35,913 nt of DNA from Rhizophlyctis rosea (Eukaryota; Chytridiomycota; Chytridiomycetes; Rhizophlyctidales; Rhizophlyctidaceae), in NCBI GenBank assembly GCA_027596075.1, contig JADGJC010000110.1, positions 5,787 through 41,699 on the forward strand, written 5' to 3'. Made by a program: the position numbers and the translations under genes. Positions within the stretch are counted from its first letter, which is position 1; each line of letters starts with the position of its first letter. The notes under the pieces are model-generated. The model saw only the letters and a list, made by a program, of their open reading frames with translations, was not told the origin of the DNA and ran no database searches. Below are positions 12,301 through 23,109 of this stretch, piece by piece.

Positions 12301-13191
12301 ATGACGGACTCGATTGGCTCAATATCCAGCAGAGGGCTTGCGCGTGGGCCCCTTCCCATTATCCTGCTTTTCCTGACATACCTCCACACCACGACCTCCT
12401 CCCCACTACCCCAAACTCCCGCCTCATCACCTTCACCATCCACCACTTCAGAACCCACAAGCACATCCTCCCCCGATGCCTCTCAACAACCCATTCCCCT
12501 GAAAATCCTCCTCCCCATATTCATCGTTCTCGCCGTTCTGTTCCTCAGCGTGTCAATATACCTCTTCTACCGCTCCTACCGCAACAAACTCCGGAAAGTC
12601 CAGGCCCGCCGATCACGGCATGCAGCAAACGGGGGAAGCGTAGCGGAGATGTCAACAAACGGAACGGGAATAACGCCATCATGGGTTGAATCCGACCGTC
12701 CTCACCAGCCTGAGACAGACTCCATAGCATCCGACTCTTCCTCTTTCGCCGGTCCGCGTCATATCGTAGTCGGACCACGGTTCCTCGACCCGGACAGACG
12801 GTCAGAGTTCTCATTTAGAGCTGATGCCGTTGCGGGAGGGTATTACAATACATACTTTCCAAATGGGACGGGAACGGTTGCGTCGACTATTACTGGGAGT
12901 CCAAGTTACATTCAGCAGGGAGTGTTGGGAGCGAAGGTTGCGGAGGAGGGTGCGGAAGGGGAAGTGCAGCAGTTGCCACTGTATGAGGGGAGGAAGCATT
13001 ATAGTTATCAGGAGTGGAACGGAGATGGGGTTGCAGCTGTTGGGGCGGAGAAGAAGGATGATGGGAAGGGAGACGATGCGGCAAGACCGAGGGCGACATC
13101 GGATAGTACTACGCAAGTGTTGGGAGCGGAGGGTAGTAGTGGGGTGAGACCTGTGTCCGTACCGCCGCCGAAATATGATGATGTCGCATAA
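12301..13191 (+). CDS. Single-pass membrane protein with PPxY tail
   Basis: An intronless 296-aa frame. Residues 1-34 look like a signal peptide with a hydrophobic core (PIILLFLTYLH). Residues 34-66 are Ser/Thr/Pro-rich, like a short O-glycosylated wall-facing stalk. Residues 67-91 form one strong transmembrane helix followed by a basic stop-transfer stretch (YRNKLRKVQARRSRH). The cytoplasmic tail of about 200 residues carries LPLY and ends with PPPKYDDVA, a PPxY motif of the kind bound by WW domains of Rsp5/NEDD4-type ubiquitin ligases. The plan (stalk, one helix, long tail) resembles fungal wall sensors and arrestin-like or Rsp5 adaptors, but no cysteine-rich WSC domain is present. The role as a ubiquitin-ligase adaptor is inference from the motif. 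Confidence 0.75.
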   Translation: MTDSIGSISSRGLARGPLPIILLFLTYLHTTTSSPLPQTPASSPSPSTTSEPTSTSSPDASQQPIPLKILLPIFIVLAVLFLSVSIYLFYRSYRNKLRKVQARRSRHAANGGSVAEMSTNGTGITPSWVESDRPHQPETDSIASDSSSFAGPRHIVVGPRFLDPDRRSEFSFRADAVAGGYYNTYFPNGTGTVASTITGSPSYIQQGVLGAKVAEEGAEGEVQQLPLYEGRKHYSYQEWNGDGVAAVGAEKKDDGKGDDAARPRATSDSTTQVLGAEGSSGVRPVSVPPPKYDDVA

Positions 13192-14089
13192 CGTACGACG
13201 ATGCCGACCGTCTTCCCGATATCTCTTACATCGCCCCTGTATATACCCTTCCCATATGGAACTCTCCCGCGCTGGATACGCTGTAGATAACCCGCCCTTC
13301 CCCAACTTGTGGTCAATTTGACTAGCACGTCCCATTAGTACAAACCAACTTAGTTTAGTAATCTCTTTCAACGAATATGGAATATGTAGCTTTCCTAATA
13401 TATGTACATTGCTCAGGTCAATTGCGGTGATGCTCGCTTCCGTCTCTGTGGGCGTTTGTTTACATCGTGGGAGTTTACATCGATGTGCCACCGACAAGCC
13501 ATCAGCCACTTGCTCCACCACCGCTCAGTTCGGCGTCGTCAATGTGGTTGATTTGCACGTCAGCGTGTGCGACCGCCCAGATAATCCGGCACGTTCCATT
13601 GCCGGCGGCGTGTAAAGATGGATGCTCCTTTGGAATAGCAGGAACAGTCTCAGAGACACAGATTAGTGATTGAGTTCTGTTTCGAATATTCGCGCCAGAC
13701 TTGCCGGAGGTGGAGCAACCAGGATTCACTGCGCAGCAGACTCGCCCTTAGCGGAATTCGGGCATTGTGGCGTCTGGCCGCATGGAGTCTAAGTTACCAT
13801 CTCTGCATATTCTGTTCTTCCAACGTTCCTCTATCTGTTTCGCGTCATCGTCGAGATTGGCCACGCGAGCGTCTTGCTTTACATCCCATGCTATGGAACG
13901 AAGGAAGACCTTGGTGGTTCTCGGCTTGTCCTGAGGGCCTAATTGCCTTTCCTCCTCAGTTTATGAATTGACTTCTGCTGGGAGTATCAACTCTGGGCAG
14001 ATCACCTTTCGTAGCCTGGTCATATCAAACCAGGATCCCCCGAATGTTGCTGTAGCAATGTATTAGACCTCATCGATTTGAAAAGCTTG
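13192..14089. other. Intergenic upstream of anoctamin gene
   Basis: About 900 bp. A minus-strand frame at 13502-13729 has protein-like composition but starts with GTG and matches nothing I know. The sequence tttacatcg occurs twice near 13460-13480. Otherwise no gene is seen. Confidence 0.45.
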
Positions 14090-17000
14090 ATGAAGATGGA
14101 TGAAATTATGGATTACGATGCATCGTCAGCCCATTCAACTGCAGCTTCAGATGTATCCGGTCACCGCACCATCGAAAAGATCTCATTTAACGTACTGCCT
14201 CATCTTACTCTTGTGGCCGACCAATCACTTCCTGGCGTGATTCGAGAGCTTCCCTCATCGCGGACGGATAGTACTAGCAACGGCAGTGAAGTTGCTCCAC
14301 GCCAAGTCTTGCTTTACTACGATACGGATGTTGAGTGCTGGGATGCGGTTGTTGCATGGAAGGAGCAAACCACCACCATTGGCAGAGACGATAAACACAA
14401 AGCAAGGGAAGATGCATTGCAAATCTTCTGTAAGCCTGTGTGCTCTTACGAGTTATGATGTTATCGGTTATTGCGAACGCTAGCCTAACCTCTCCACCCC
14501 TCCCCGTCGATACGGCAGGTCCAAAATACATCCACGCCGACGCCATCATAGACCTAATCTTCGGCGCTGACCGATATGACTACATCCTATGCTACATGGA
14601 CAACTTGTCCAACCAGTTTGTTAGGGATAGATATGAGCGGTCCTTACTGAAAGCGGGATTAATTGTGGAGAGAGAACAGAATGTGGAGAGGAAGGGGAAG
14701 TGGTTTACTAAGGTTATTGCGCCGTTTTGGACGTTGGCCAGGGAAGCGGAAAGGACGGGGTTGATGTTGCCTGTGAAGGTTTGTTCCGGAATTCTGGGTT
14801 TGTGGGTTGCTCAACGATTGGATTGATCTTGCAAAACTCCGGTAGCGCCTACAGCGCACATGGCCGAATGTTCACAATAGAGAGACTTCACGTCTACGGA
14901 GATGGATGCCTCATATTTTCCGATACCACATAGATCCAGACCACTTTGTCGTGCCATTCCGGATATCGGAACTGCATCAGTTTGAAGGTGGCGATGCACA
15001 AAAGGGCAGAGTGTCGAGAGACTTCTTTTCGGAAGCGCATCGGACGAGATTGGTAAGAATATGCGAGTTATTTGGTTAGTGTGGGACTACGAGCTTACTT
15101 CTTCTCTGCTGCACAGACATTCTACTTGATTGAGCAACCTAGCCGGAGCGCCGAGATGCGCCAGACTGCCGATGCAGATGGAACGCCAGGATTCGACATC
15201 GATGACACCCATCGTAAGTATGACTCGCCCAATGTTTAAGTACTCCCGTCAACTTCTCTACACTCGTCAAAAGAACTCCACGACCTCCTTGAAACCTCAA
15301 TTTACACCGACGCCTACAACACCCATCACCATAAGTCCCTCCCACTATCAACCACACCCACCCTCCGCACCCGTCTTTTCACTAAATGGGCGTCAAAACA
15401 CTTCCACCCGCAACCCCTGGAAGACATCCGCAACTACTTCGGCGAGAAAGTGATGCTGTATTTCGCGTTTTTCGGAATGTTCAATGTTATGTTGTGTTTG
15501 GCTAGCGTTGTGGGGGTGGCGGTATTTGTTGCGGGTGTTGTGGGTGCGTTCCAGTTGAGTATCTTGATTTGTTCGGTTTGCCGTGACCCTTCGTTAACTC
15601 TTGCAATGCATTTGAAAATATCAGACGCCACGACATCGGCCCCCACTCCAACCCCTGGCGGTTCATGAACTCCTCCTCCCCCTTCATGTCTCACATCCTC
15701 GAATCCGTCCCCACATCATTCGACGACTCCACAACCAACCCATGGCAGCACCTCCCTCCCGACTCTCCTTCAGACAGATCCGGCCGCTGGGAAGCCCTGG
15801 AAGAAGGCTTTTTCTTCCGCCTCACTTTTGACAACCCTGTCTCTCCTTACTTTGCCTTCCTGATGTGCACCGCCGCTCTTTGTCTTGTCAAGTTGTGGCA
15901 ACGGGAAGAGCGATATTGGGCGTTCAGAAACGGAATGGAGAATTGTGAGGAAGATGAATCTGTTCGTCCGGCGTTTAGGGGAACGCATATTCGCATCAGC
16001 CTCATCACCGGCTTGAAGGAAACTTACTTCCCACGATCCCATCAACTTTTTCGCCATGTCGTCGCTTGGATGATCACCTTACTTTGGGTGGGCATAGCCC
16101 TTTGCAATGTTGTGGGTGTCATAGAGGTGGAGAAGGTGCTGGAACAGAAGGGGTGGAGTGAAATGCGGGCCACTTTGCTGATGGGTGTGTGGGCATTTCT
16201 GAGTATAGTAAGTGTTCGGAAGGGATACTTATTTGTTGCGAGAAGGGTGAATGACTGGATGAATTGGCGAACGTGGAGGGAGTGGGAGGATGCGTTGATA
16301 TGGAAGGTGGGTGAGGGATTTTTAAGTGTTTTGATTGAGTGGATGGATTCTTCCGCCGCATTTGGTGACTTTGATAACGTATATTTTGTGGACTCCGCTT
16401 CTGATATAGATCTTTCTGTTCGACTTTGTCAACTTCTTCGGTCACGCTTTTTACATGTCTTTCATTCGCCACCTGTATGGCGAACGACTGTTCGGCTGGC
16501 GAGCAGGATGTTCGCGTGGGGAATGCTCCACTGGATTGAATGTATGTGGATTTACAGCCATATCCCGGTTCCGACGTCCCTGATGTTTTTGGTTCCTATC
16601 TCATTCCTTTCCACTTCGCTAGTTCGAACTCTTCGTCGTCTTCACAGGTCTCCAACTGCTTGATCGCTTCCGCGACCTAGCTTGGCCGGTCCTGAAATCT
16701 TTGGCTAAGCGGTCACCCGCATCGAAACCAGCAATTTCCTCAAACAATTCTGCATGGAGTGGTATTATCATTTGGGGAAAGGGTTTGAGGAGAGCGCGGG
16801 CGGTGAGTCGGACAAGGGATCGGGCCTGGCCGGTTGGAAAACAAGATGGTCTGGAGGTGGTGCAGAGCAAAGAGGAGGTGAATGATGATGTGCAAGATTT
16901 GGAGGAAGTGACGATTGGCGTGGCGGGGATAAAGAGAAGGGGTGAGGGGGAGCGTCGGGATGAGAAGAGAGTGGAGATGCACTATGAAGATTGTGAGTAG

Positions 17001-17666
17001 ACACCTTGCAAGTTGATTTCAATTCCAGCTCTACCGGCGTTGAGATTGAAGGTAAAGAATGATTTGGCATCCTCTAGATCATCTGCACGAATATGAAGGA
17101 ACGATCGAGAACTACAACATCCGAGCTGCCCAATTCGGTTTCGTTGTACTCTTCGCAGCCCACTTTCCTCTAGCTCCTTTGTTCGTAAGTACCATCCACT
17201 CCGGCGGCTTCAATCCCAACACACCGTGCCAAAGTCTCCCTCAATACCGCATTGACTTGACCCACTACAGGCCCTCCTAAACAACATCTTCGAACTCCGC
17301 CTAACAGCATACACCCTCCTCCAAACGTACCGCCGTCCCATACCAACTCCAGCCCGCACAATCGGAACCTTCCTTCCAATTCTTACATTCCTCGCCCACC
17401 TATCTGTCCTTACAAATTCTCTGATCATCGCGTTCATATCAATGGATTTTCGGAGGAGGTACATCAAGCGGTGGGCAACAGATGGGTGGCAGGGGGATTT
17501 GTTTAGGGTTACGTTTGTGATGGGGTTCCAGTGGGCGGTGCATTTGATTGCCGGACTGGTAGTGTGGATGGTTGGGGGCGAGGTAAAGGGGGTGAGGGTT
17601 GCGAGAAGGAGGAGGAGGTGGGCGGTTAGGACTGGCGGGATGGAAAGGGGTAAGCGCGCCGTGTAG
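14090..17666 (+). CDS. Anoctamin/TMEM16 family membrane protein
   Basis: Ten exons (14090-14429, 14519-14778, 14855-15052, 15117-15213, 15274-15553, 15625-16306, 16410-16541, 16623-16992, 17078-17184, 17271-17666) give 953 aa with every phase consistent. The N-terminal cytoplasmic domain has the anoctamin pattern (RYDYILCY near 130, an ERSLLKAGL motif, then LMLPVK). Next come QPLEDIRNYFGEKV leading into the first helix near 357, FDNP near 460, RPAF near 506, KIFLFDFVNFFGHAFY near 620 and QFGFVVLFAAHFPLAPLF near 806, then NNIFELR and YRRP. The family forms dimers that act as calcium-activated lipid scramblases or ion channels; fungal members include the ER-plasma membrane tether Ist2. Several calcium-binding acids are replaced here. 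The C-terminus is short and very basic, which could bind acidic lipids. Confidence 0.93.
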
Positions 17667-18054
17667 GGATGTAGGGATCGGTGTACGAGTTACTTAATGG
17701 TGGGAACCATCATGATGATAATACAACTGTGAATGGGACTTATAGCACCATGTTTCGATGTAAATGCTAATCTGCGCGACTCAAACTTTTGATCATGCGA
17801 TTGTTGTAAGTGCTCTCGGATGGGCGGGTGATTTGTGCCCTCCATTAAGGGACAGGCTAAGGCACATCACGATTTTGCAACAAGGCTCCGAAAGCGCCGT
17901 CACAGTGCAGAGATAAGCACCGCGACAGCAACTCCTGTTAACCAATAGAGTTGCTTCTTTGCAGTTCACAAATAAGGTGCAATACAGTGGCATTCTGCAA
18001 TTGCTGCACTTGCTGCGGGAGCAGATTGTCAATTTCATTTGCCTTGCCAGCAAT
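17667..18054. other. Intergenic, possibly decayed coding sequence
   Basis: No clear gene. On the minus strand a short coiled-coil-like frame (about 17949-18054) continues in phase with the ORF upstream of it after a TAA, so it may be a remnant of that frame. Confidence 0.35.
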
Positions 18055-18660
18055 TTACGGAGGCACAGTTTCAGCAACTAATGAAACAGGGGCTTGGCAA
18101 ATGAATTGAGGTGCTGCTGTGACAGCGGGTGGGGCAGCTGGGTATGAAAAGCAACCTCCACGCCCGACGTGACAGCGCGCGTGCTCAACAGGCGGAATTA
18201 AAGGGGTCGCCAACATTGTGATGCATGTGGCAATGCCTAGTGACGCCACAAAGTTGTTAATACTCATCGCCCTGACCAAATAGACCCCAACCAGCGATTT
18301 TTTAACTTCGTCAAGGGTGGATTCCAAGCGATGGGTATACCAGGCACCTGTGCTGGATCCCCCCTTCCTCGCCGGAAGAGCGCAACCCCAATGTCCTTCC
18401 AAAACTTGATGTGCTAGGGGCTTTTTATTTGAGTTGTTTGCAAGCCAATGACTACAGGACTGAATCGGAACATTCGGATACTGCTGTTTACGCTGCTCAA
18501 GTTCAATGACAGCGCCAGCAAGTAGGAGATGTCCATCAAGGTACTCGACATTACTCGACAACCTTACGACGTCGTCGAGGGCGTTGGGTCCGCCTACATT
18601 GCAACAAAATGAACTACAACCGAGCAGTGGGTGGAAGTAGGGTCGTGGATATGAAAGGTG
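18055..18660 (-). pseudogene. Long open frame without start, possible relic
   Basis: About 200 codons stay open on the minus strand, with amino-acid composition that looks protein-coding. There is no ATG near its upstream end; the first in-frame Met lies in the second half. A GTAAGG donor-like site occurs at 18567, and after the terminal TAA the same frame reads on for about 35 codons into a Gln/Leu-rich stretch. I recognise no domain. It could be an inner exon of a gene I failed to join, or a pseudogene fragment. Confidence 0.25.
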
Positions 18661-18886
18661 TCAATGAACGACGAATGCAATAATTGACTTCAAGTCTTTA
18701 TATCTACAAGCCTCTACCGCTGACTCCAAAAGATTTCGGGTCTTCGATACCCTAACGCTACAGAATGAGATGGTTTGGATTCAATCAAGGGCTCTTGCAA
18801 TCATAAGCGGTCCAAAGAGCTCTGAAGACAATCCGGAAGTGATCTTCTGAGCCAAAAGGAAAAAAAAGGGTTTGTTGCCAACTCCA
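18661..18886. other. Short unassigned gap
   Basis: No supportable gene or repeat seen here. Confidence 0.5.
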
Positions 18887-19449
18887 TCAGATTGCATACT
18901 CTGGGATCTGAATTCTTGCGGTGAGAGCAAAGATGCCGGTGCATGTGCCCGGGAGGGAGAGCAAAGTGTAATCACTGGTTGCGTCCCAAAGATTGAAAGT
19001 ATGGTGGAACGGTGTTCCTGACTTTCCTGTGTTGCTGTAATGTGTCAGGAGTGGGTCGCCTTTGCTTGATTCCACCGATCTGATAGGTTTGATATTGAGT
19101 CGAAGACACTCAAACAGTGTCCCCTTCGGGCTAGTTACCACTTTGCATTTTATATCGCTTTTCCCCCACTTTTGTACAGATCTTTCCAATGATGAGGACA
19201 ATTTCGCCCGGGCTGCTGGGTCCGAATCACAGAAAGTGTGCGCACTGAGTACCGTTCCCATCATTTTGCTCACTTCTAAAAATGAGGTTAATGATCCAAA
19301 TCAGCAAATCTCCTTTTTCGCCACGACGCTTTGGGGAAAACTGTTTGGAAATCTTCGCGTATGATGGAAGAAATGAAACCAAGCTGGACCACCAATTCGG
19401 GGAGTGCGACCTCTCCGATGTATATTATGTATTGGACTTGTTTGCTCAT
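18887..19449 (-). CDS. Hypothetical protein, two exons, junction unresolved
   Basis: A minus-strand ATG at 19449 opens a good frame (MSKQVQYIIYIGEVALPE...) that stops near 19290. A second frame, open from about 19300 to 18887, reads like a compact globular domain rich in beta-type sequence (LLTHYSNTGKSGT, then FHHTFNLWDAT near its end). The intervening DNA has an intron-like end (TTAAC, then TTTTTAG), but I could not settle the donor; a weak GTTTCA donor gives a matching phase. No family is recognised and no membrane helix is evident. Confidence 0.4.
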
Positions 19450-20997
19450 TCAAGCTCAAGCAGCTGTAAATCATCAAGACAGGAGTGAATGAGGGATGAT
19501 GATTCGTCATGGAGATGTCGTTGAGTATTTGAAAGATGATGTTGATCTGCTGTGTGTTGACAAGACGACGTGCTGTAGAAAGATTTGAGCCCGGATTTGG
19601 ATGCCACTTCCCTTCCTCGGTTTAGACTGTGCCATTTCGTTTTACATCTACCTTTTTGATTGCAATGCGAACTATTGGTCTATTGCTTTTTGTCAGATGG
19701 CGCTTGGTGCTTCTGTATAGGGTGGAACTCTTGATCATGAATTACTGCGAAGACCGCTCTCATCAGCATCTCCAAAGAATGAGAGCCATTGATGACACTG
19801 TGAAGGATGTGAAGAAGTTATCCAATCCTATGAATTGAGCCAGTTTACCACACCACTCACACCCTGCTGACAGAGTAATTGGAAGGGTGGATAGTAAGAC
19901 ACATGTGAAGAAACGAGAGCAGGATGACATAAAAAGAGAATGGTAGATTGAGGTGGTTAACAGGGTCCTCAAACCAGGAAGGGCTGTTTGTGATTTGCCG
20001 AGGTGTAGGCTGCATTGTTTTCTGTTGCATCGTGTCCAAGAAAGAAAAGAGACACTAGAGGGATGCTGTCGTTGCACGCGGGGAATGGGATGTACTGTGT
20101 CTTTGCTTCAGCTGCTGCGGTGAATGTCATATATCTTGATGAAATGGACATTAGCCGTTGCAGATTGTGTTTTATCCAGCCCAACGTGTCCTGTCAACGA
20201 CCTGTTGCGCATGTTTCAATGCTGAGTACCGACCAAGTCTGTCAATCATCCCCTTTTCTTGGACTGTCACTGAACCAAACACTGCGCGTTGGCTCGTGTT
20301 GGAGAGTATGCGCCATCTGATGATGCGCAGAGGGAAATTTCTGAGATCGCTTTGCGGAAAGGAGCATGATAGTAGCACTGTCCTCAATGCCGTCACGAAG
20401 CGCTTTCATTAACCTTGACCGCAAAGGCGGTACATTGATGGATAGTATGGATGTCCAAACATTGATTACTCCATCAGGATCCAGTTTTCAGTCTTTGGGC
20501 ATTATTATGTACGTCTCCAAAGGGATGTTTGTTACTGCGTTCTATGCACTCAACCAATTTACACGTTGCCACTATCCAGAAGAGTAGTCATCCGCGTTGC
20601 TGCATTATGTACGTCCAGCGATACGATTTGGGTATAGTGAGTATAGTGCATGAGTTTCCAGCTGAGGATATAGGACCCTTGGCCCAGCTGCGACCATCCC
20701 TGGTCGTGGCGTTCGGCTACCTCGGCTACCTACATTTAGCCATTTTCAGCCACCGTCCAGCCTTTGTCAGGCCACCTTCTGACCTTTCCTCCCTCTCAAC
20801 TTTCTCCCACCATTTTCTAACTGCATCGTAGTCAACATGCGCCTCCACAAATTTCACACGCATTCCCACCAAAACCATTCTTGTCATACTTTATCGCTCG
20901 TCATCCTCTTCACCAACCTTCCACGTCTTGGACTCCCCGTCCGCCATTGCATAGCGTCTCTCACACTTCAATGAGCTCAATATCCATCGCTACAATG
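19450..20997. other. Mostly unassigned region
   Basis: About 1.5 kb of short frames. A minus-strand frame at 19969-20151 is the only piece with coding character and is listed separately. A C/T-rich stretch with a small ATG frame lies near 20700-20970. No recognised gene. Confidence 0.4.
19969..20151 (-). CDS. Possible first exon of unknown gene
   Basis: From the ATG at 20151 the minus strand encodes about 60 residues with plausible protein composition, including a short hydrophobic run (PLVSLFFLGH). It stops two codons after a GTTTGA donor-like site at 19974. Downstream sequence to about 19877 is pyrimidine-rich and ends GTCAGCAG, as an intron would, but the next exon is not clear. It is only a candidate. 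Confidence 0.2.
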   Translation of the reverse strand: MSISSRYMTFTAAAEAKTQYIPFPACNDSIPLVSLFFLGHDATENNAAYTSANHKQPFLV

Positions 20998-21572
20998 AGG
21001 GCTGTAGCATAGTATGCCGCGAAATCATAAGTTAAGTTTCTGGTTGTTTCTGCGGGTGTCGGGGTTCAAGAGGTACACTGGTGACATGCAAACGAAATTG
21101 GAGGTTAAAGCTGAGTGTACTCGGCGTTTCTTGAAAAGCGTATCGCGTAAAGGAATCTGTTATTGCCTCCCTAAAATGGTCGCTCCTTTTTGGAGCCCCT
21201 GACATGTCAACAGTGTGGCCATGAACTCCTCACCCAAGTTTTTAATTAGGACTGATTCTTCGTCGCTTTGACAGGTTGACGCGCGGAGCCCTCCAATGGG
21301 GGCTGCGGATCCATACACGATCAAGATATTAGTTAGGTCTCTTGTTGCTATTGCGGGTGAAGGAGTTCAGAAGATGGACCGTGTGACAGGCAACCGAAAT
21401 AGTCGACTAGTGCCTGCTTGGCGGGTGTTTCCCGAAACGGGGTAACCCGCGGTTTCAATCAGGGATGCCAAGCTGTCGTCCCCCTCATGGTCCCTTCCTT
21501 TTTGGAGCACCTGACGTGTCATCACAGCGACCTTCTGAACTCCTCACCCAAGCCCTCCATGAGGATTGATTG
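20998..21572. repeat. Diverged tandem repeat, period about 300 bp
   Basis: Two head-to-tail copies, about 20998-21258 and 21298-21572, share the same order of blocks: ggctg at the start, gttaagt/gttaggt, tgcgggtg, a ttca-aga block, then ctttttggagc, cctgac(a/g)tgtca and gaactcctcacccaag near the end, closing with a gattg(a)tt block. Copies have diverged by substitutions and small indels. No coding function is evident. Confidence 0.65.
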
Positions 21573-22348
21573 TTTTTGCATCCCCATCTTCCTCCAACCC
21601 TTTTGCCTTCCTTTGTACTTTCGCCCTTAGGCCATGCGTCGTCGTCCGTGTTCCTTCCCAATCGCTGCCAGCTCCACACCTCATCATCTCGCAGCCCACA
21701 ACATATTTTTCAAGATTCAATTCAGTCACCAAATCTCTCCATTGGAACGACCCTAATACCTCAACCCCTCCGTCCGGCACCACGCACCATACACGAAAAC
21801 CCTTTCTTTCTCTTTCCCTTCCTCCTCGTCATTTCGCCCCTGCCATCCTGGGTCCTCCGCCATCGTCCCATCTTTCCCTACCTCATCCAACACCAAAACC
21901 ACTTAATGGTCCTGACACACCATTACGGTTCCGTATGAAGCTTCATACCAACCAACTGCCGGCAAGAACATCCTCTCCCCGCATCAAGCCCACCGGTTCC
22001 CACCACTACACGCCTTCTCAGTCAAAGTTGAACAAGGTACCCAATCAGTCAAGTTTCCAGATGCTTCCTGTCCGGTGGCGAGTCAGAGTCGGTACCAGTT
22101 TCATGACAGGGGATGAAAATGAAGAGTGGTCCCTGTGATTTCAGGCGATCCGCATGATCCGGCGGCAGGGTCCGAGTTTGCGGGAAGCAGGGACTCCATC
22201 AACTCCCCCGACAGGGTGACATATCATGCAATGGTTGGGGACTCGTGGGAGGGGAATAGTTTAAGGGATCGAAGGGATGTTTATTGGGAAGTACGGCAAT
22301 GCAAAGATTCTCGCACATACTTGGGATCTTCATCCCGTCATCCATCTG
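21573..22348. other. C/T- and Pro/Ser-rich low-complexity region
   Basis: The plus strand is C/T-rich, so long Pro/Ser-rich frames stay open (for example 21566-22138), but the longest begins with TTG, and two frames overlap with similar quality. I see no domain and treat it as composition-driven. Confidence 0.45.
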
Positions 22349-22873
22349 TCAATGTGATATACTATGAAGCGAGCAGTCATTAGGAGTATGTGGTGTCGTA
22401 TCTACGGTGAACTTTAGCGTTCGGCTCTTGAAGCTTCTTTCCATTTTGACACTCATTTCAGGTAATTTCGTTTCATGATACGTCGACATTTGATCTCCTG
22501 TGCATATTGTCACGCTGCATTTTTTGATTACAAACGGCCCCAAAACGGTGCAAGATGCACGTCTGGCATTTCATCCCAAAATCTCTCGTTTCTCCACATC
22601 CTTGATGAGGTTCCTATCTCAAAGTCCACCGGGTTGTTGTCATCAAAACTCATCAATAGCGACATCAATACTAGTGAGACGACGGCAAAGTGGAACCAAG
22701 GCTCTACGAGAGTGAGTGAGAATGAGATCAAGAAGCTTCGGAACTGGTGGGTAGACGTCTTCGTTGTTTACCTGAGCCACTGAGAATGGGAAGATCGAAG
22801 TTCTTGATTGGTGGAAAGGAAGGTGGGTATCCCGTAAAGTGTTCCTCAGAAGAGATAATACCGGCCGTAAATC
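22349..22873 (-). CDS. Hypothetical protein, three exons, 5' end missing
   Basis: Three minus-strand exons join in phase: about 22772-22873, 22536-22703 and 22349-22497. The introns are 68 nt (GTAAAC...CGTAG) and 38 nt (GTTTGT...CACAG). The predicted stretch reads FPPIKNFDLPILSGS, then EPWFHF with a hydrophobic run AVVSLVLMSLLM, then an acidic/aromatic part (FWDEMPDVHLAPFWGR), and ends in a polar tail. The upstream end shows a CTAAT branch-like site and TTAG acceptor, so at least one more 5' exon is expected. I recognise no family. Ordered splice phases are the main evidence. Confidence 0.45.
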
Positions 22874-23109
22874 CTAAGGATTAGGTATTTTGGTATGGGT
22901 TGTTTAGATCTCATCGCCACTGCTTGACTGAGTGATATGGTAGTGTATATTGTGTAGTTTTTCCTGGTGCAAAAGAACACACAACCCATGCCTTCGCAAG
23001 ACGCAACTTATGGACCCGGGAGATCCCCAACTTTCCAGCAGCGTTAAAAATGAAGAATACACAACCGAAATGCCCTACAAACCCCAAACACAAAGGGAAC
23101 CTCTGCAAA

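Noticed and set aside
12811..13521. 236-codon minus-strand frame
   Set aside because: It overlaps the PPxY protein gene antisense, and the plus-strand frame has signal peptide, helix and motif.
21566..22138. 190-codon plus-strand Pro/Ser-rich frame
   Set aside because: It starts with TTG, has no domain, and a second frame overlaps it equally well; C/T-rich DNA explains it.
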